DNA of 64,000 nt from Ectobius pallidus (GCA_964059195.1 CAXKWD010000007.1:23447023-23511022); one strand, 5' to 3'. Positions 34,438 to 46,999 are shown, counted from the stretch's first letter. The notes: generated from the letters alone by a model not told the origin. A program made the numbers and translations.

Positions 34438-34925
34438 GTATTATTATTTATTTATACTGGCGAAGTTAAGACCATAAGGCCTTTTCTTCCACTGCACCAG
34501 TAAAACTATACATATAGTAAATAATACATACTACAAACAATACAATAATTGATCAATTATAAATTAAAACTAAACATGCTACAGACAATAAAATTACAAG
34601 GATTTAATTACAAGTTTGATAAACTAAACTAAACTAAAATTAATGGCTAATAAAATGAATACTCAATTTATTTCTAAATTGTGGTACATTTCGACAGTCT
34701 CTGATATGACAAGACAACGAATTCCAACTACTACTGCTTTAGATAAAACCGAGGCTTATTTTATAGTGGTAGCGCAAACCGTGAATTCAAAAGAGTTATT
34801 TGAAACTTTAATTTATAATGGGCAATTTTTTGGATATATCCATAGCTATTTGAAGAGCTTGAAGAATCTAAATTATATACATCCAAAACCATAAATTTTT
34901 TTCGATGTGAGATGTAATAATAATA
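34438..34925 (-). mobile_element. LINE 3' tail and a second repeated fragment
   Basis: The minus strand at 34500-34438 reads gtggaagaaaaggccttatg, gtcttaacttcgccag, then taaataaataataata, the same 3' end family as 12031-12114. A separate segment near 34845-34925 (minus: tttatggttttggatgtata, ttcttcaagctctt) recurs on the plus strand at 39640-39700. The frame 34643-34894 is not supported as a gene. Confidence 0.55.
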
Positions 34926-35587
34926 ATAATCGAGCATGTCCGGAACCAATAACACAACAAGTGAAACATAAAGCTTGCATTAGATTTATCCATTGAACTG
35001 TATACTAACTGGAAGTTAGTCTCTGCCAAATGTGTGTCCTGTCTGTGCGACTAGTTGCGTCTGGTCTTGCATGGAAGAAACCAAGCACCAGGGCCCTATC
35101 CTATAAAAGTATGGATTTGTATTACAAGAGCTATTTACTAGCTATTCGGAAGTATGGTATTTTATAAAGTTTTACAACTGTAAACTTAATAATAGTTACA
35201 AGAGAATCGGAGACAAACGAATACGTCACTGTTGAATTCGATAGCTTCCTATATAACTACTACTGTAGCCCGGCACTAGTAAAACTGAGCAGCATTTTTA
35301 CAAATGGATGAAGACTCGTAGAAGGAAATACCAGTGCCCAAGCCATTGGGCTGTTCGAGTTAGTGGGTTGGCTTCTAGCATCTTTTCTCTGATTTCCCTC
35401 TTTTCAGACGAATTAGGTCCCGGTAATAATGTTATCAGTATCGTGATACTATTTTTCCGAAATGAACAGTGCAATAAATTTTACAGAAACACGTCTCATC
35501 GGTATACAAATATGATTTACAGTCTTGATGTGAGACACAGGCGAAGACTTACCGGTTTAGATTAGCAATATTCAAGCGGACTTCTTA

Positions 35588-35662
35588 GTGTCGTTCGTGG
35601 CTCAGTGCTTAAAGAGCATAGCTATGGTTCAAGAAGTCGCAGGTTCAAATCCCGGTTGTGCT
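35588..35662 (+). repeat. tRNA-like sequence, left arm
   Basis: Contains gtggctcagtgcttaaagag (A box; D-arm GCTC/GAGC) and tcgcaggttcaaatcccgg (B box), then a T run that could end RNA polymerase III transcription. Confidence 0.6.
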
Positions 35663-35669
35663 TTTTTTT

Positions 35670-36330
35670 TATCATAACATTTTTAAAGCCTAATTGCAGT
35701 GAAATGTATAAAATTTAAGAATTCACTGCCATATGCTTATATTTTTTTGTTTTCATAATATTTTAAAAAACATAAATACAATGTTCCGTACTTTTTTATT
35801 TTAAGAACTCGCTGCCACTACCTTGTACCCTATTATATTTTGCTTTAATGTATTTTAAAAACATAAATACAGTGTACCGTATAACATTTTTAAAAAGTCA
35901 ATACCACTACCTTATAATTGTATTTCTTTTGCCTTGTTTTTAAAACATTTAAAGACAGTGTTACGTATAAGACTTTATAGAATTTACTGCCACTGTCCCG
36001 TACTTTTTTGCTTTTATAATATTTAAAAACTTAAATTCAGTGTAACATTATTTAAGAATTCATTTCCACTACGTTATATGTTTTTTAAGACTTTATAGAA
36101 TTCCCTGCCACTGCTTTGTGTGTGTGTGTATTTTTTTCTTTTGTAGTATTTTAAAAACGTAAATACAGTTTACCGTATAACATTTTTAAAATTCACGCCC
36201 ACTGTCTTTATATAATTTAATAAATTGTCACAATGATTCAGACTACAGTCTACTGAATAAAACTTTATGAATTCTCTGTCATTACCAAGAATTATACAGG
36301 GCAGTGACAGTGAATTCTTAAAATTTAATA
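35670..36330. repeat. degenerate tandem repeats, about eight units of 80-95 bp
   Basis: Units recur around gaattcactgccactacc, followed by tttttgcttttataat, ttaaaaacataaatacagtg and taccgtataacatttttaaa. Starts lie near 35719, 35804, 35897, 35979, 36057, 36096, 36190 and 36269. This is the non-coding centre of the 35091-36858 element. Confidence 0.7.
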
Positions 36331-36374
36331 CAGCACCGCTACACTAATTAAAATTAAAAATATTATGAAAAAAA

Positions 36375-36455
36375 ATTAGTCGCGACCGGGGTTTGAACCT
36401 GCAACCTCTCCCATCACAGTTCAGTACTATAACCACACAGCCACGAACGACATTA
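36375..36455 (-). repeat. tRNA-like sequence, right arm
   Basis: The minus strand reads tcgtggctgtgtggttatag (A box) and gttgcaggttcaaaccccgg (B box). It is the inverted partner of 35588-35662 with more than a dozen differences. Confidence 0.6.
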
Positions 36456-36929
36456 GGTATAACGCTTCAATATTGGCAATCTGAAAAGTTAAGGCTTCTC
36501 CATGTCGCGTCTCGTGACTTTGAATTGCCTTTGTAGGTCTATGAGATGTGTTTATATAATATTTGTTGTAGTTTTCGGTTCGGAAAAATGGTATGATAAT
36601 ACTGATAACATTAATGTCGAGACCTAATTCGCCCAAAAAGAGAAATATGAGAAGAAGTGAGTTTGCAGTTGCAAGCAGAATGAAAGCTTCTCCTCTCCGG
36701 TCATGACGTCAGTAGTGACGTGGTTTGTAAAAGGCGTTCTTCCTTTTACTAACTACAAATTACAACAGCAATAGCTTTATAGTATACCATATTTTCACTC
36801 TAGTATTTGTAAAGCGAATTTTACTGGCGATCTCTTGTAGCTTTATAGTATAGGGCCCGCACGCTAAAGACCATTAAATTAGTAGGACCTTCTCGATTTC
36901 ATTGACATTTTAAAACAATGTTAGACCTG

Positions 36930-37308
36930 TTCATCCTTTACATTGCAAAAAATAAATCAATAAATAGCCGAGAAAATTATTTAAATGTTTAATTTCCCCC
37001 TTTTCATTTTATATTTATCTACTGGTTGAAAAAAATTACCAGACTATCCCCGCAAATATCCAAACATCTACCACTTATAAAAATACAGAAATAAATACGT
37101 TAATTTATTTTTCAAGTATATTGATATGAGAAACACGTTGTAATTAATTGCATAAACTTCTATCAGCCTACAAAGAATACAATAGGCCTAATTTTGAAAG
37201 AAGTAAGCTGATATGTTGCAACAGGGAATATGTATATGGGGAAAATTAAACATTTAAATAATTTGCTCGGTTATTTATTTATTAATTTTTTGCAATGAAA
37301 AGGATGAA
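36930..37308. mobile_element. MITE with about 75-bp inverted repeats
   Basis: The left arm 36930-37005 (ttcatcctttacattgcaaa, agccgagaaaattatttaaa, tgtttaatttcccc) is the reverse complement of 37232-37308. Non-coding; duplication not determined. Confidence 0.7.
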
Positions 37309-37359
37309 AAATTCGAACATTAAAAAAAAGTGTGCGTGGAACGCCACGCGACAAAAGTG

Positions 37360-38040
37360 AAACTTATTTTAATTTTTTGATTTTTCAATTTTGAATTATT
37401 GGATTTTTCAATTTTGGATTGTTGGACTTTTTAATATTGGGTTTTTGGACTTTTTAAATTTTGGTATTTGGATTCTTTTATACTTTTATCTTTTAATTTT
37501 TTTAATTTTGGAACTTTGGAATTTTTAATATTGGATTTTTAAATTTTAGATCTTTAATTTTTTTATTTTTTATTTCGGTTTTTAAATTTTCGATTTTCGA
37601 TTTTTTAATTGTTGATTTTTAAATTTTCAAATTTTGAATTTTTAAATTATGGATTTTTTAAATCTTGGATTTTTGGATTTTTGAAATTTTGGATATTAAT
37701 TTTTTTTATTTTTTTTATTTCGGATCTTTGATTTTATAAATTTTCGATGCTTGGATTTTTAAATTTTTTATTCATTATTTTCAAAATTTGGACTTTCAAA
37801 TTTTGTATCTTTGATTTTTTAAATTTTGGATGTTTGGATTTTTAAATTTTGGATTTATTATTTTTTTATTTTTTTTTTTTATTTTGGATTTTTTAATTTT
37901 GGATCTTCGAATTTTTCATTTTGGAATTTTGGATTTTTTAAATTTTGGATTTTGAATTTTTTTATTTTGGATTTTTAGATTTTTTAAATTTTGGATTTTT
38001 AATGTTTTAATTTTTAATTTTTTTATTCTTTAAATTTTGG
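37360..38040. repeat. TTTTGGATTTTT low-complexity tract
   Basis: About 680 bp built from variants of ttttggatttttaaat, almost without C on the plus strand and interspersed with poly-T runs. It may be a decayed short-period satellite. Confidence 0.85.
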
Positions 38041-38372
38041 ATAAGCCTAATCATTGAGTTGATTGTTTTCTGTGCAGTCCGTTCCGTTACACCCTACTAA
38101 TTTCGTGACGATTTTGAGCGTAACAGTAATTGCGTGACAATTTTGAGCGTAACGCAAGCTCCCGATTTACTCCCACCACGGCTAAAGAAGTTTCACTTCA
38201 AAAAAGCCAATGAAATCGAGAAGATCCTACTAACTTAATGGTCTTTAGCGTGCAGGCGCTTGGTTTCTACCATGCGAGACCAGACATGACTAGTCGCACA
38301 AGAAGCCTCACTTTCCTCTCATTCAGAAGTCGTTCCAGTTAGTATTCATTTCAATGGATTTATCTGTGGCAT

Positions 38373-39609
38373 CAGAGGATTTGACCACGTGAGGCCGTCT
38401 GTTCAACACTTGTCATGGGTACGCTTGAAACAAAGAATAATGATCCATACTCTTATTTTCCTTTGTATGTATTTATTTATTTTGTGAGAAATTAAGTACA
38501 ATACAAAAATTACAAAACAAAATACAAAATATAAAAATGCAATACAAATTATAATACTGTACTTACAACTTAACAAAAGCTATTTACACGTTGTTCGGAA
38601 TGGCTTTGTATGCAACTGATGTGTCTCGTTCTACGTCTACGTGTTGTGCTGATCATTCAACCCGGGAGACCCTCCATCTGACAACGTCTGCATTTTATTA
38701 CAAGACTTCTATTGCATAGAGCTTAGCACAATTTTTAACAGTTTTAAGAATTTTTAGCATTATTTATGACTAATTCACTGTTTGTACAAGGCTTTATATT
38801 TTTAGAGTAGAAGCGTGGGCTACTTATATATTATATACTTATATATATATATTTATATGTATTTTTTTTACTTTTATAAATACATATTTATACAAGTAAA
38901 GTTAACTATAATAAGATAAGTTATGTTTTATAAAGTAGGTTAGGTTTCTACTGTTTTTAAATACTGAGCATAGGTGGAAATTACAAACTAAAAGTTAAAA
39001 GTTGTCCAGTTAAAAAGTTTGTGATCCACAGGCAATTACTATCCCTAAGGTGGTCTCTAAAATTGGAAGCGGTAAGCCTGACAGAAAGGAAGTTAAGGCG
39101 ACTGTAAATAAATATTTTATTTAAAGTTCTCAAAACTTTGATGCAATAATTATTTATCTGCAAGTAAAATAGATAAAAATCCTATGAGGATTCTGTAGAG
39201 TATGTCCGAAGCAGATTTGGAATTGAGTAAATAGAGAGTCAACGGAACAGCACAGATAGATTCTGCTTGCACTGTATATTCATTAAGCCTACTAACCTCA
39301 AATATGTATCGAGTCGAGTGATCGTAGCCATATGTATAAATAACAAAGTCAACATCCCAGGCAAATAAACTATATGTTTAGGAAAACAGGATATCTCCTC
39401 TGACGCCCTGGGTAATGCAAACACAGAACTAAGTCCGATTCCGGCTATGCTAGTTGTGTAATTATCAGAATAATTGCTCATAATTTTGTGTATTCCGCAT
39501 AATATACTAAATTCTACCACTCAGACCACAAATCCTACATGTGAGGCTGTATAGAGATACACTGTGTTTCGATTAAAAAAAAACCAAATTATTGAATATT
39601 AATTTGCGT
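38373..39609. other. AT-rich DNA, nothing recognised
   Basis: A tatata patch near 38822-38875. Frames at 38981-39163 and 39239-39520 (minus) show no motif. Confidence 0.45.
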
Positions 39610-39705
39610 TTTTTTATTACTATTACATTATTACATCTCACTTCGATAAAATTTATGGTTTTGGATGTATATAATGTAGTTTCTTCAAGCTCTTTACATT
39701 TCTAT
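39610..39705 (+). repeat. second copy of the 34845-34925 repeat fragment
   Basis: Reads tttttattactattacatt, acatctcacttcgataaaat and ttatggttttggatgtatat, matching the reverse complement of 34845-34925. Probably part of a LINE or other dispersed repeat 3' region. Confidence 0.6.
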
Positions 39706-40862
39706 TGACATATCCTGTGGTCAAGTGGTTAGCAAAACCTAAGGTCCTAAAACTAAACTCCGCGTTACAAACATCCCATACAAGAATAATGTCTACTATC
39801 TAGCCACTGAGAAATATCAGTGTATATTTTCATTTCATTGTTTGATGGTAGGATTGTGGAATTTGATCATAATACTCGTACCAACTCTTAAGACCGTTGC
39901 AATACCTATGAAAAACGAGTAAATCCTCAATTATATTCTTTAAGGGAAAATATATATTAGACGAGAAACGAAGAGTTTTTAGCTTGGTATACTGACGCAA
40001 AGACCACCTCAAGAATGTGCCAAGTTTAGAGTCACTCTAGTTAAGAAAAATAGTGTGAATTTTTGGTAACATCAAGATGGCCGTCAACACTCGCTAGAAA
40101 ACTTTTTCATTTAGTGAGGAGAAATTATTATATACTACCAGACTTACGAGTGCAACATCTGAAGGATAATTATTAACAATCAACAATTACTATCAACAAA
40201 TTTTTTAATAATTCATTGTCGTATAGGCTTATTGTATGTATAACAAAAGATATAAGAAAGCTCTCGTTGAAGCAAAGTATAATGCCAATTGCAATTTTAT
40301 TTTTTCAGCTAATAACAAATGAAAATTCTATTAAGAAAGACATAATCATACCAGAAAGTTTTAATGAATATTTTGTACAAACAGTAGGCTATATAATGTA
40401 GGTGAATTGGCACATATAACTCCTGAAATAAGAGATGAACCAATAATAAATCATGACACCCCTCTTGTTGATTTTAGTAAATTTTAGAAATAGTATCAAA
40501 TTTTAAAGTTTCAGACAGCAAAGATCATTATACTATGTCTAATAATTTTATCAAAAGGATAATTTTATTTATTTTAAGCCTATAACTCAATGTATCAAAT
40601 TATATTTGTATGATGGAGTATTTCCACAATCAATAAGAAAGATTTTATATAATTATAATACGATCTTTATAAATATACAAATTCCATTCATTACTTTATG
40701 CATATGAACATTTATTCAAGATACAACACGCATATTAAATTACATAGCGACATTAAAATATACCCACTAGTTTTCGTGATGGCCAATCAGTAAACCGTAA
40801 CAAGACGCAGTAGCCAGCTCTCCATGAGCGACAGTAGAGTCTTAGAATAAAAACGAAGAAAA

Positions 40863-40898
<36 letters not shown>

Positions 40899-41690
40899 AG
40901 GAAAGAAGAACTCGAGTTAAGAGGTGTCAGCGGGAAACTGTGATATCTATAAGCCCCCATCGAACACACATTTATGTATGGTTCTATTCATTAAAATACT
41001 CGTAATAATGTCTTTTATAGAAAATTAACTGCCTTCACTGCTCACTAGATCTCGGTCTGGCGAGTTCAAATCCGCTCAAGCCGTATGTTTTAAATAAAAA
41101 TTTAAAGTAGTCACAGTTCGTACTGTGATACTTTAAAACAGCTGGTTCTATTATAAATTTATGCCACTATGGAGATTTTCAGCCCTGAAAGAAAACTCTC
41201 GGAACAAAATCTGGTTCTTTCATAGGTTCTCATCTTCTTCACAACTATGCATGAATTATTAAGAAACTGCTACTCATATTAGCAAAATATCGGATCACTA
41301 GGAAACAGGCTTATCACAAGTATCCCGGTCGCACACAAATTAATGTCAGGTGTTTAGAATAAAATTATGATTTCTAAAAATAATAGGAACTTTAAATATC
41401 ATTTTAGAGAAGTCATATGTACATATGTACACAAGTTTTTATATATTTCTATAGACCGTCCCAACCTTAAAAAACAGTATTGGTCTTATGCAGCGCACTG
41501 ATGCCAGATCTACTCACATCACAAGGCCCGGCACATGATGTGAAAAAGCTCTTAAACCTCGTGAATACCTCGAAATTTGTTTCTTGTACATAATAATTAT
41601 TGTAAATCATGCCCTGCAGATAGAACGACGGCACACCCTCCTTCCCTTATTTTCAACCCCCAGGAGTAGGCTAATATTTTCTCTATAGGC
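39706..41690. other. AT-rich DNA with a (GAAA)n tract at 40855-40909
   Basis: The GAAA/GAAG tract is about 55 bp and gives a Ser/Leu/Phe-rich frame on the other strand (40787-40969), which is spurious. A B-box-like gcgagttcaaatccgc at 41057-41073 lacks a convincing A box. Confidence 0.45.
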
Positions 41691-41691
41691 C

Positions 41692-42613
41692 CACAAATCT
41701 ACATGTTCTGACCAATGTCTACAAAATGTTACACATGTACCCTGTAGAATCAAGTAAAAATTCTACGAGACAATCATTCTCGAAAAAAACACCCCTTGCG
41801 AAATTTTCAATCCCTACCATGTGATCTTTTTACTAGTCTACATTCTTTGAACGATTTTTACCAAACTTTACACACAGACCCTATAAAAACAAGAGAAAAA
41901 TTAGGTGAAGTTAATTTTGGAAGAAGCCACCCCTTAAATGTTTCTACCCCTATTACGTTACCAAAATTTAGATATACATTTTTGACGTGTTTTTAACAGA
42001 TTTTCTACACAGAACGTATAGAACCAGGAGAAAATGGTAGGAAAACTAATTTTGGAACAAACCACATTTTAGATCTTTCACCCCAATTTTGTGATATATT
42101 TTTATCTACATCCTTTGACCAATTTTATCAGACTTTATACCAAGAACCTATTGAATCAAGATACATTTTTAACCAAAGTTTATTTGGATGAAAACACTCC
42201 TTAAATGTTGCAACCCCTATTATATAAATGTTATTTAAATCTACATTCTCTGATCAATTTTTACCAGACTTTACACAGAGCTAATAGAACCAGGAGAAAA
42301 ACTTAGGTAAAACTAAATTTGGAAAAAAAGTCCCTTAAATGATTTAATCCCTATTTAATGACGTTTAAATCTACATTCTTTGTCCCATTTTACCAGACTT
42401 GACACACAGATAAGCAAGACTAATAGGAATTTCTGTCTCTTTCTTACCTCAACCCCACCATCCATGGTCTTTAGAAGTAATAGGGTCCTTGAGTGTGACA
42501 AGTTGTGCTTTCTCTAGGGCCTAGATTTTTAAAATTAAAAGGGCTTCCTCCAAAATTGACTTCGAAGTACAAGTAAAATACAAAACCAGGTGACGCCGGG
42601 TCCTTTAAGCTAA
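41692..42613 (+). mobile_element. Helitron 3' portion with about six degenerate ~135-bp repeats
   Basis: Units start near 41692, 41838, 41971, 42105, 42240 and 42371 with (a)tctacattctttgaccaat, tttaccagactttacacaca, and end around cccttaaatgtttcaacccc. After the array come gggcctagatttttaaaatt, tcgaagtacaagtaaaatac, the hairpin aggtgacgccgggtcc and tttaagCTAA followed by T. The end matches the Helitrons at 16914 and 31146. The 5' end is not identified. The frame 41796-41996 lies inside the repeats. Confidence 0.75.
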
Positions 42614-42672
42614 TAATTTATAAATGTTACATTTAATATTAAATTTCATTTCGATAATATTACTTTTCATCA

Positions 42673-42673
<1 letters not shown>

Positions 42674-42737
<64 letters not shown>

Positions 42738-42753
42738 GTTGTTGTTGTTGTTA

Positions 42754-42788
<35 letters not shown>
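42674..42788. repeat. (ATT)n microsatellite with GTT block
   Basis: About 115 bp of attatt with a central gttgttgttgttg variant. It generates poly-Ile, poly-Leu and poly-Val frames on the plus strand that are not genes. Confidence 0.95.
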
Positions 42789-43888
42789 GCTATTATGTTG
42801 TGTTAAAATTTTCAAGAATATAATTATAAAGGGAAGTAATAGTAAAAATACATTACCGGCCTGTTCACTATCCTCAGGGAATGGTATTATTCCTTCTCAG
42901 AGGGCCTTTAGTTTTTTCTTTTCTTATTCTATACAGTAAACTTTCTGATCACCCGGTAGCTTCTGCTGTCTCTTTAATTGCCTGGGTAACGTTCATTTTC
43001 TTCAAGAAATAATTAAGTATATTTAATACTTTAATTCGCTCTTTACTTCGCAATTTGTCAACACTACGATTTCTATAGTTCCTCTATTCATAATTAATAT
43101 AAAATATTAATAAATATAAAATTTAATTTAAAAAACACAAGAACCACTTCACAACAAAGTTAAACTTCACTACACAGCTACTATATAACAATGAGCTCTG
43201 AAGAAGACACGATAGTCTTAGAAACATATGAGTACACACAATCTCAAAATAACCAAGTCATGAGCGCGAGAATGCTGAGCTCGGGAAAACTGTGATAATT
43301 TATTAATGCTACACGATAGAGAGCTCTGGTTTGTTTTAAATACTTTTTCAGACATCTATAAACATTTCTTCTCGCTTAGTCACCAACGTAAAGTCAATAC
43401 CAAAGTATGTTACTCACTGCCTAACTTTTCTGTGTTGCCGTCCGAGAATTTTCAGGTAGCACTTAATAAAAAAATATATAGCTTTCTTCTTATGTAAAAT
43501 TTATTGCCGACGGAAAGGGAGTACTTTCTTTCACCATCAGGCAGTCCAAGAAAAAAATCTTGACTTGTTTTGATTATTAGTTTTCTGTCTATCGCGTGAT
43601 AAGTTATTAATGTGCAAAAATATTGACTTCCGCCAAAATAACGTAATTATGAAAAATAGGCCTCATATTAATTATTTATGGCTTTACAATTGACATCATT
43701 AGAAAGGAAGGAAAATTCCCTATAAGACCTCGCAATCACATTATCACATTTATCATTTTCGGAAAATGGCAACATTGTCGGGATAGAAAGGGACAAAGCT
43801 AATTGCAGAACGTACGAGTGCAAGTGAGATGCAAATACTACATTTAACTCAATACTGTCTTTTAAGGCTGGGACGATCTATAGACTAG
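42789..43888. other. AT-rich DNA, nothing recognised
   Basis: No motif-bearing frame or repeat was found. Confidence 0.5.
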
Positions 43889-43890
43889 TA

Positions 43891-44173
43891 CAGTGGTATT
43901 AAAGAGAGGCGGCAGTCAGATGCGCGTGAGAGAGGAGACGCATGTAGGGGGAATCATGGGGAGGGGTAAGAATGTTGTACTTCACTTGCGAGAGAGAGAG
44001 AAGCGATTGTAACAAGGTCTCTTGTTTCTTCACTGCATTATATGATGTTACCGCTCTGAAAGCAACGACACAACTAACCCATACACCCCTCCATGCAGTA
44101 CGAATGTTTATTGGACTCGTCTGCATCTACTGAGCATCCATGCTTGGACTGCCACGTCTCATTAATACCACTG
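43891..44173. mobile_element. mariner/Tc1-type MITE with TA duplication
   Basis: Ends cagtggtattaaagagaggc and, reverse complemented, cagtggtattaatgagacgt, followed by ggcagtc in both, about 28 bp of inverted repeat. TA flanks at 43889-43890 and 44174-44175. 283 bp, GC-richer than its surroundings. The minus-strand frame 43899-44126 is inside and unsupported. Confidence 0.75.
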
Positions 44174-44175
44174 TA

Positions 44176-46398
44176 GCTTATGCTGCTTCTGTACGAGGTA
44201 AACTGTCATAGGATAAATAATGCTTTTAAAATAGGTTATCATTGGATACCATATACTCCAATTAAACTTTTCATTAGCAAAATTGTTTCACAATTAACCA
44301 GTACATTTCTTTTTTCTCTAACTTCCACAGCCAACAGATTCCCTTACCACCAGGGAACCATGAAAGATTAAATAAACGAAATGGAGAATTACCTCGCGAA
44401 GATGTCTCATTAGAAGTGTTCTTCAGTATGGTATAAACAATTTAAAAAACGTTTCTAATAAAGCCAACAAAATATATTTTTTTTATCTTTTTTCGTAAAA
44501 AAGGTTTAATCAGTATAATTAAAATATTAATTTGTACTTTGACACAACTCTAGTGTCATAGGCTTTAAATTAAACTGCATTGAACTTTTGTAAGGGGTAG
44601 AAATTGATTCCTGAAAAATTCTACACTAGAATAACAAGAAGTATTTAATTATACACTAAAGTTTCAGCTAAAATAAACTTCTTTCTAATTATATTTTATT
44701 ATGATGGTACGCCTTGTATGAAGTACAAAAGAAACGTATTTTTTTTCATAGATTTTATGTTTACATTGGAAAAAAATAACCGCTGAGGAAAATCGAATTA
44801 AAATGTTACATTCATTCCTATTTACCCTCAACACTAAAATGCTTCAGCTGTATTTCCCAGCTAGTGTGACAACTAGAACTTTGGACAGCTACGAGATATT
44901 TTAAGGTATGCTTTACAAATTCAATTAAACCCTCTCATTTTGAGAACTTGTACCGCGTCCACCTCAGTTGGAAGGAAAGTACATAATGTACAAAAATATA
45001 AATAACTCAACGACGAAACTAAATATACTCATTAAAAGTGCAAACACTTCCACAGAGACATGCTTTTTGAAAATAGCCTACAATAAAAAACATTTATCTC
45101 GACTTTTTACCTTCTTATTCCTTCATTTAAAGCTAAAACACAAATGCACTTGTCGTTTAGTTTTTTTTTTTTAGGATTTCTAAGTAACCTGACTTTAAAC
45201 CTAATCTTATGTATATGACGTAAACACTCGGAATAGAGTCGCTTTGAACATACTTTTTCATCGTATAAGTAAATGTAATAAATCATTTATGGTGCTTGAC
45301 CTTAATTCTTTTAAATAATATCTGCCCATACAATAGTGATTACGTTTCTTTTAGCTATGGTTAATTATATCTGATCTTATTTTGTGTTCTGCGAATTATA
45401 TAGCTTTGTGCTCTACAAGTTATTTTCTGAATAAATAGATAAATAAATAAGATACTGGAATTCCCGTAATCATAAATATTACTTTTCAATTACATAAAAG
45501 AAAGTAATATAAACATATAAAATACGGTATTTCACTGTGTATGAATATACCTTCCGTGTAGATCATTATAGCAAGCTTTATGTGCAGACGGCTTTGAAGT
45601 AGTTCAATAGCATATGAGGGCGAACAGATCAAGATCAAAGCACAGCTGATGCAAGATTATAACGAAGTCAGGCAGGAAGACGTCTAACGGCAAGATGTAT
45701 CAGCTCCATACAGTTTTAGACATTCGCGTTTCACAAGGTAACATTCATGCATGTCACAACGTAGTAAGTACTCAATAGTATAGAATAGAGGAAAGTTCAT
45801 TTTATAATTCTGGTTGAATATCTCTTAGCCAATAGAGTAGCTAAAACCTTTAAATCGGCCAATGAGAATCGTACTAATCTGATAGTAAAATCAGGTGATT
45901 CTATATTGCTGTTGTCATATTCATATTAGTTTATGGCATCCAGCTAGTCATATAGAACATTGAAGAATGTTCTGTCGGCCTTTTGCATCATTATGTCGTT
46001 GTTACAAAAAATGTCATATGTGCACATCAACATAAGATAAAAGCGAATTTTTTTATACATAGCAAATTAACTACCCTTCTTTGCGCTCTTCCTTCAGTCG
46101 GCGTCTCGGGCCATGGTGTGTCTCGCCCGCCCCTTTGGCCGGTCCTAACAAATAATGTTATTTTTAATAACACCTTTCTAGCCCAATTTAGCACTTCATA
46201 GAGGAACATCGGTTTACTGCTATTCAAGAAGATTTCATTTAAAAAGCAATAGCCTAAAACAAATTAGAAAACTTTGGTTTGCTCCTTCATGAATATTGCA
46301 AAAATGGAAGTGAATCGTGGACTTTTAGAGTCTGCGGTAAAGATTATGGAAAACTGTATTTAGAAGGAAAATATTATATATATATATATATATATATG
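44176..46398. other. AT-rich DNA, a short GC-rich patch at 46080-46145
   Basis: The patch gtcggcgtctcgggccatgg...cgcccgcccctttggccggt is open on both strands and stands out in base composition, but has no recognised identity. (TA)n lies at 46374-46397 against the next MITE. Confidence 0.4.
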
Positions 46399-46936
46399 CA
46401 GGGTGTTAATGAATAACACCGAAATATTTTACCTGTGTACAGAGGGGACATAGAAAAGCAACTTTTATCAGAAGATTTTTGCTCTATGGATTTAATTTTT
46501 CCTGTTACAGCTTAAAATCTCCCAAGGCATGGCCGCCTCTGACCTCTAACATTAGAACAAAAATGCAAAACAGAGGGACTTCGTTGTTAACACTGCAGTC
46601 AGTAGAATAAAAAAAGAATAATGCAGTGGCGGTCAGTCATGTGATTAGTCTGTAAATTTTGCAGATTATGAAAACCCTAAATTATGTAATAGCTGTGGAT
46701 GAATGATTAAGAATCAAGTTTTTATGGATTATTAGAAAGGCATGAAGTCAATTTAATTAAAATTTTAACTCTATTTCGCACAATTAAAGACTTATGAGCA
46801 CCAAATTATAATGACTTTAATGCCCTGTAGCACACACATTTTACGTCATAGAGCAAAAATCTCCTAATAAAAGTTGCTTGTCTATGTCCCCTCTATATAC
46901 AGATAAAATATTTCGGTGGTATTCATTAACACCCTG
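46399..46936. mobile_element. mariner-type MITE, copy B
   Basis: Ends cagggtgttaatgaataaca / ttcattaacaccctg with inverted repeats of about 90 bp (including gaggggacatag and tttttgctctatg). TA follows the right end (46937-46938); the left flank is (TA)n ending in g. Homologous to 32693-33200; this copy keeps longer and better inverted repeats. 538 bp, non-coding. Confidence 0.85.
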
Positions 46937-46942
46937 TAAATA

Positions 46943-46994
<52 letters not shown>
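46937..46994. repeat. (TA)n microsatellite
   Basis: About 58 bp of alternating TA beside the MITE, which probably targeted the TA-rich site. Confidence 0.9.

Positions 46995-46999
<5 letters not shown>

Larger units (their letters stand above)
35091..36858. mobile_element. long-TIR element carrying a tRNA-like sequence in each arm
   Basis: Ends gggccctatcctataaa and, reverse complemented, gggccctatactataaag. The arms stay similar far inward: 35300-35660 against 36375-36670 (shared aattaggtc...aataatgttatcagta and tgttcgagtt-type words). Each arm holds a tRNA-like segment next to the AT-rich centre, so the element is a foldback with tRNA-like sequence pointing inward from both sides. The target was inside the left arm of the outer inverted repeat. 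A duplication could not be resolved, and the superfamily is unknown. Confidence 0.7.
34975..38372. repeat. outer inverted repeat enclosing nested elements
   Basis: The left arm (34975-35089 plus 36859-36906) and right arm (about 38197-38372) are reverse complements. Shared words include gatttatccattgaa, atactaactgga, gtgcgactagt, aaaccaagc, gcacgctaaagaccatta and tctcgatttcattg. The left arm is split by the 35091-36858 element, while the right arm shows the join (ccaagcgcctgcacgctaaa). Between the arms lie a MITE (36930-37308) and a TTTTGGA tract. Confidence 0.8.

Noticed and set aside
41057..41073. B-box-like sequence suggesting another SINE
   Set aside because: No A box at the right distance and no recognisable body.
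42624..42939. Frames of poly-Ile, poly-Leu and poly-Val
   Set aside because: Translation of an (ATT)n/(GTT)n microsatellite.
45983..46227. Overlapping frames on both strands around a GC-rich patch
   Set aside because: No motif; openness on both strands is explained by composition.
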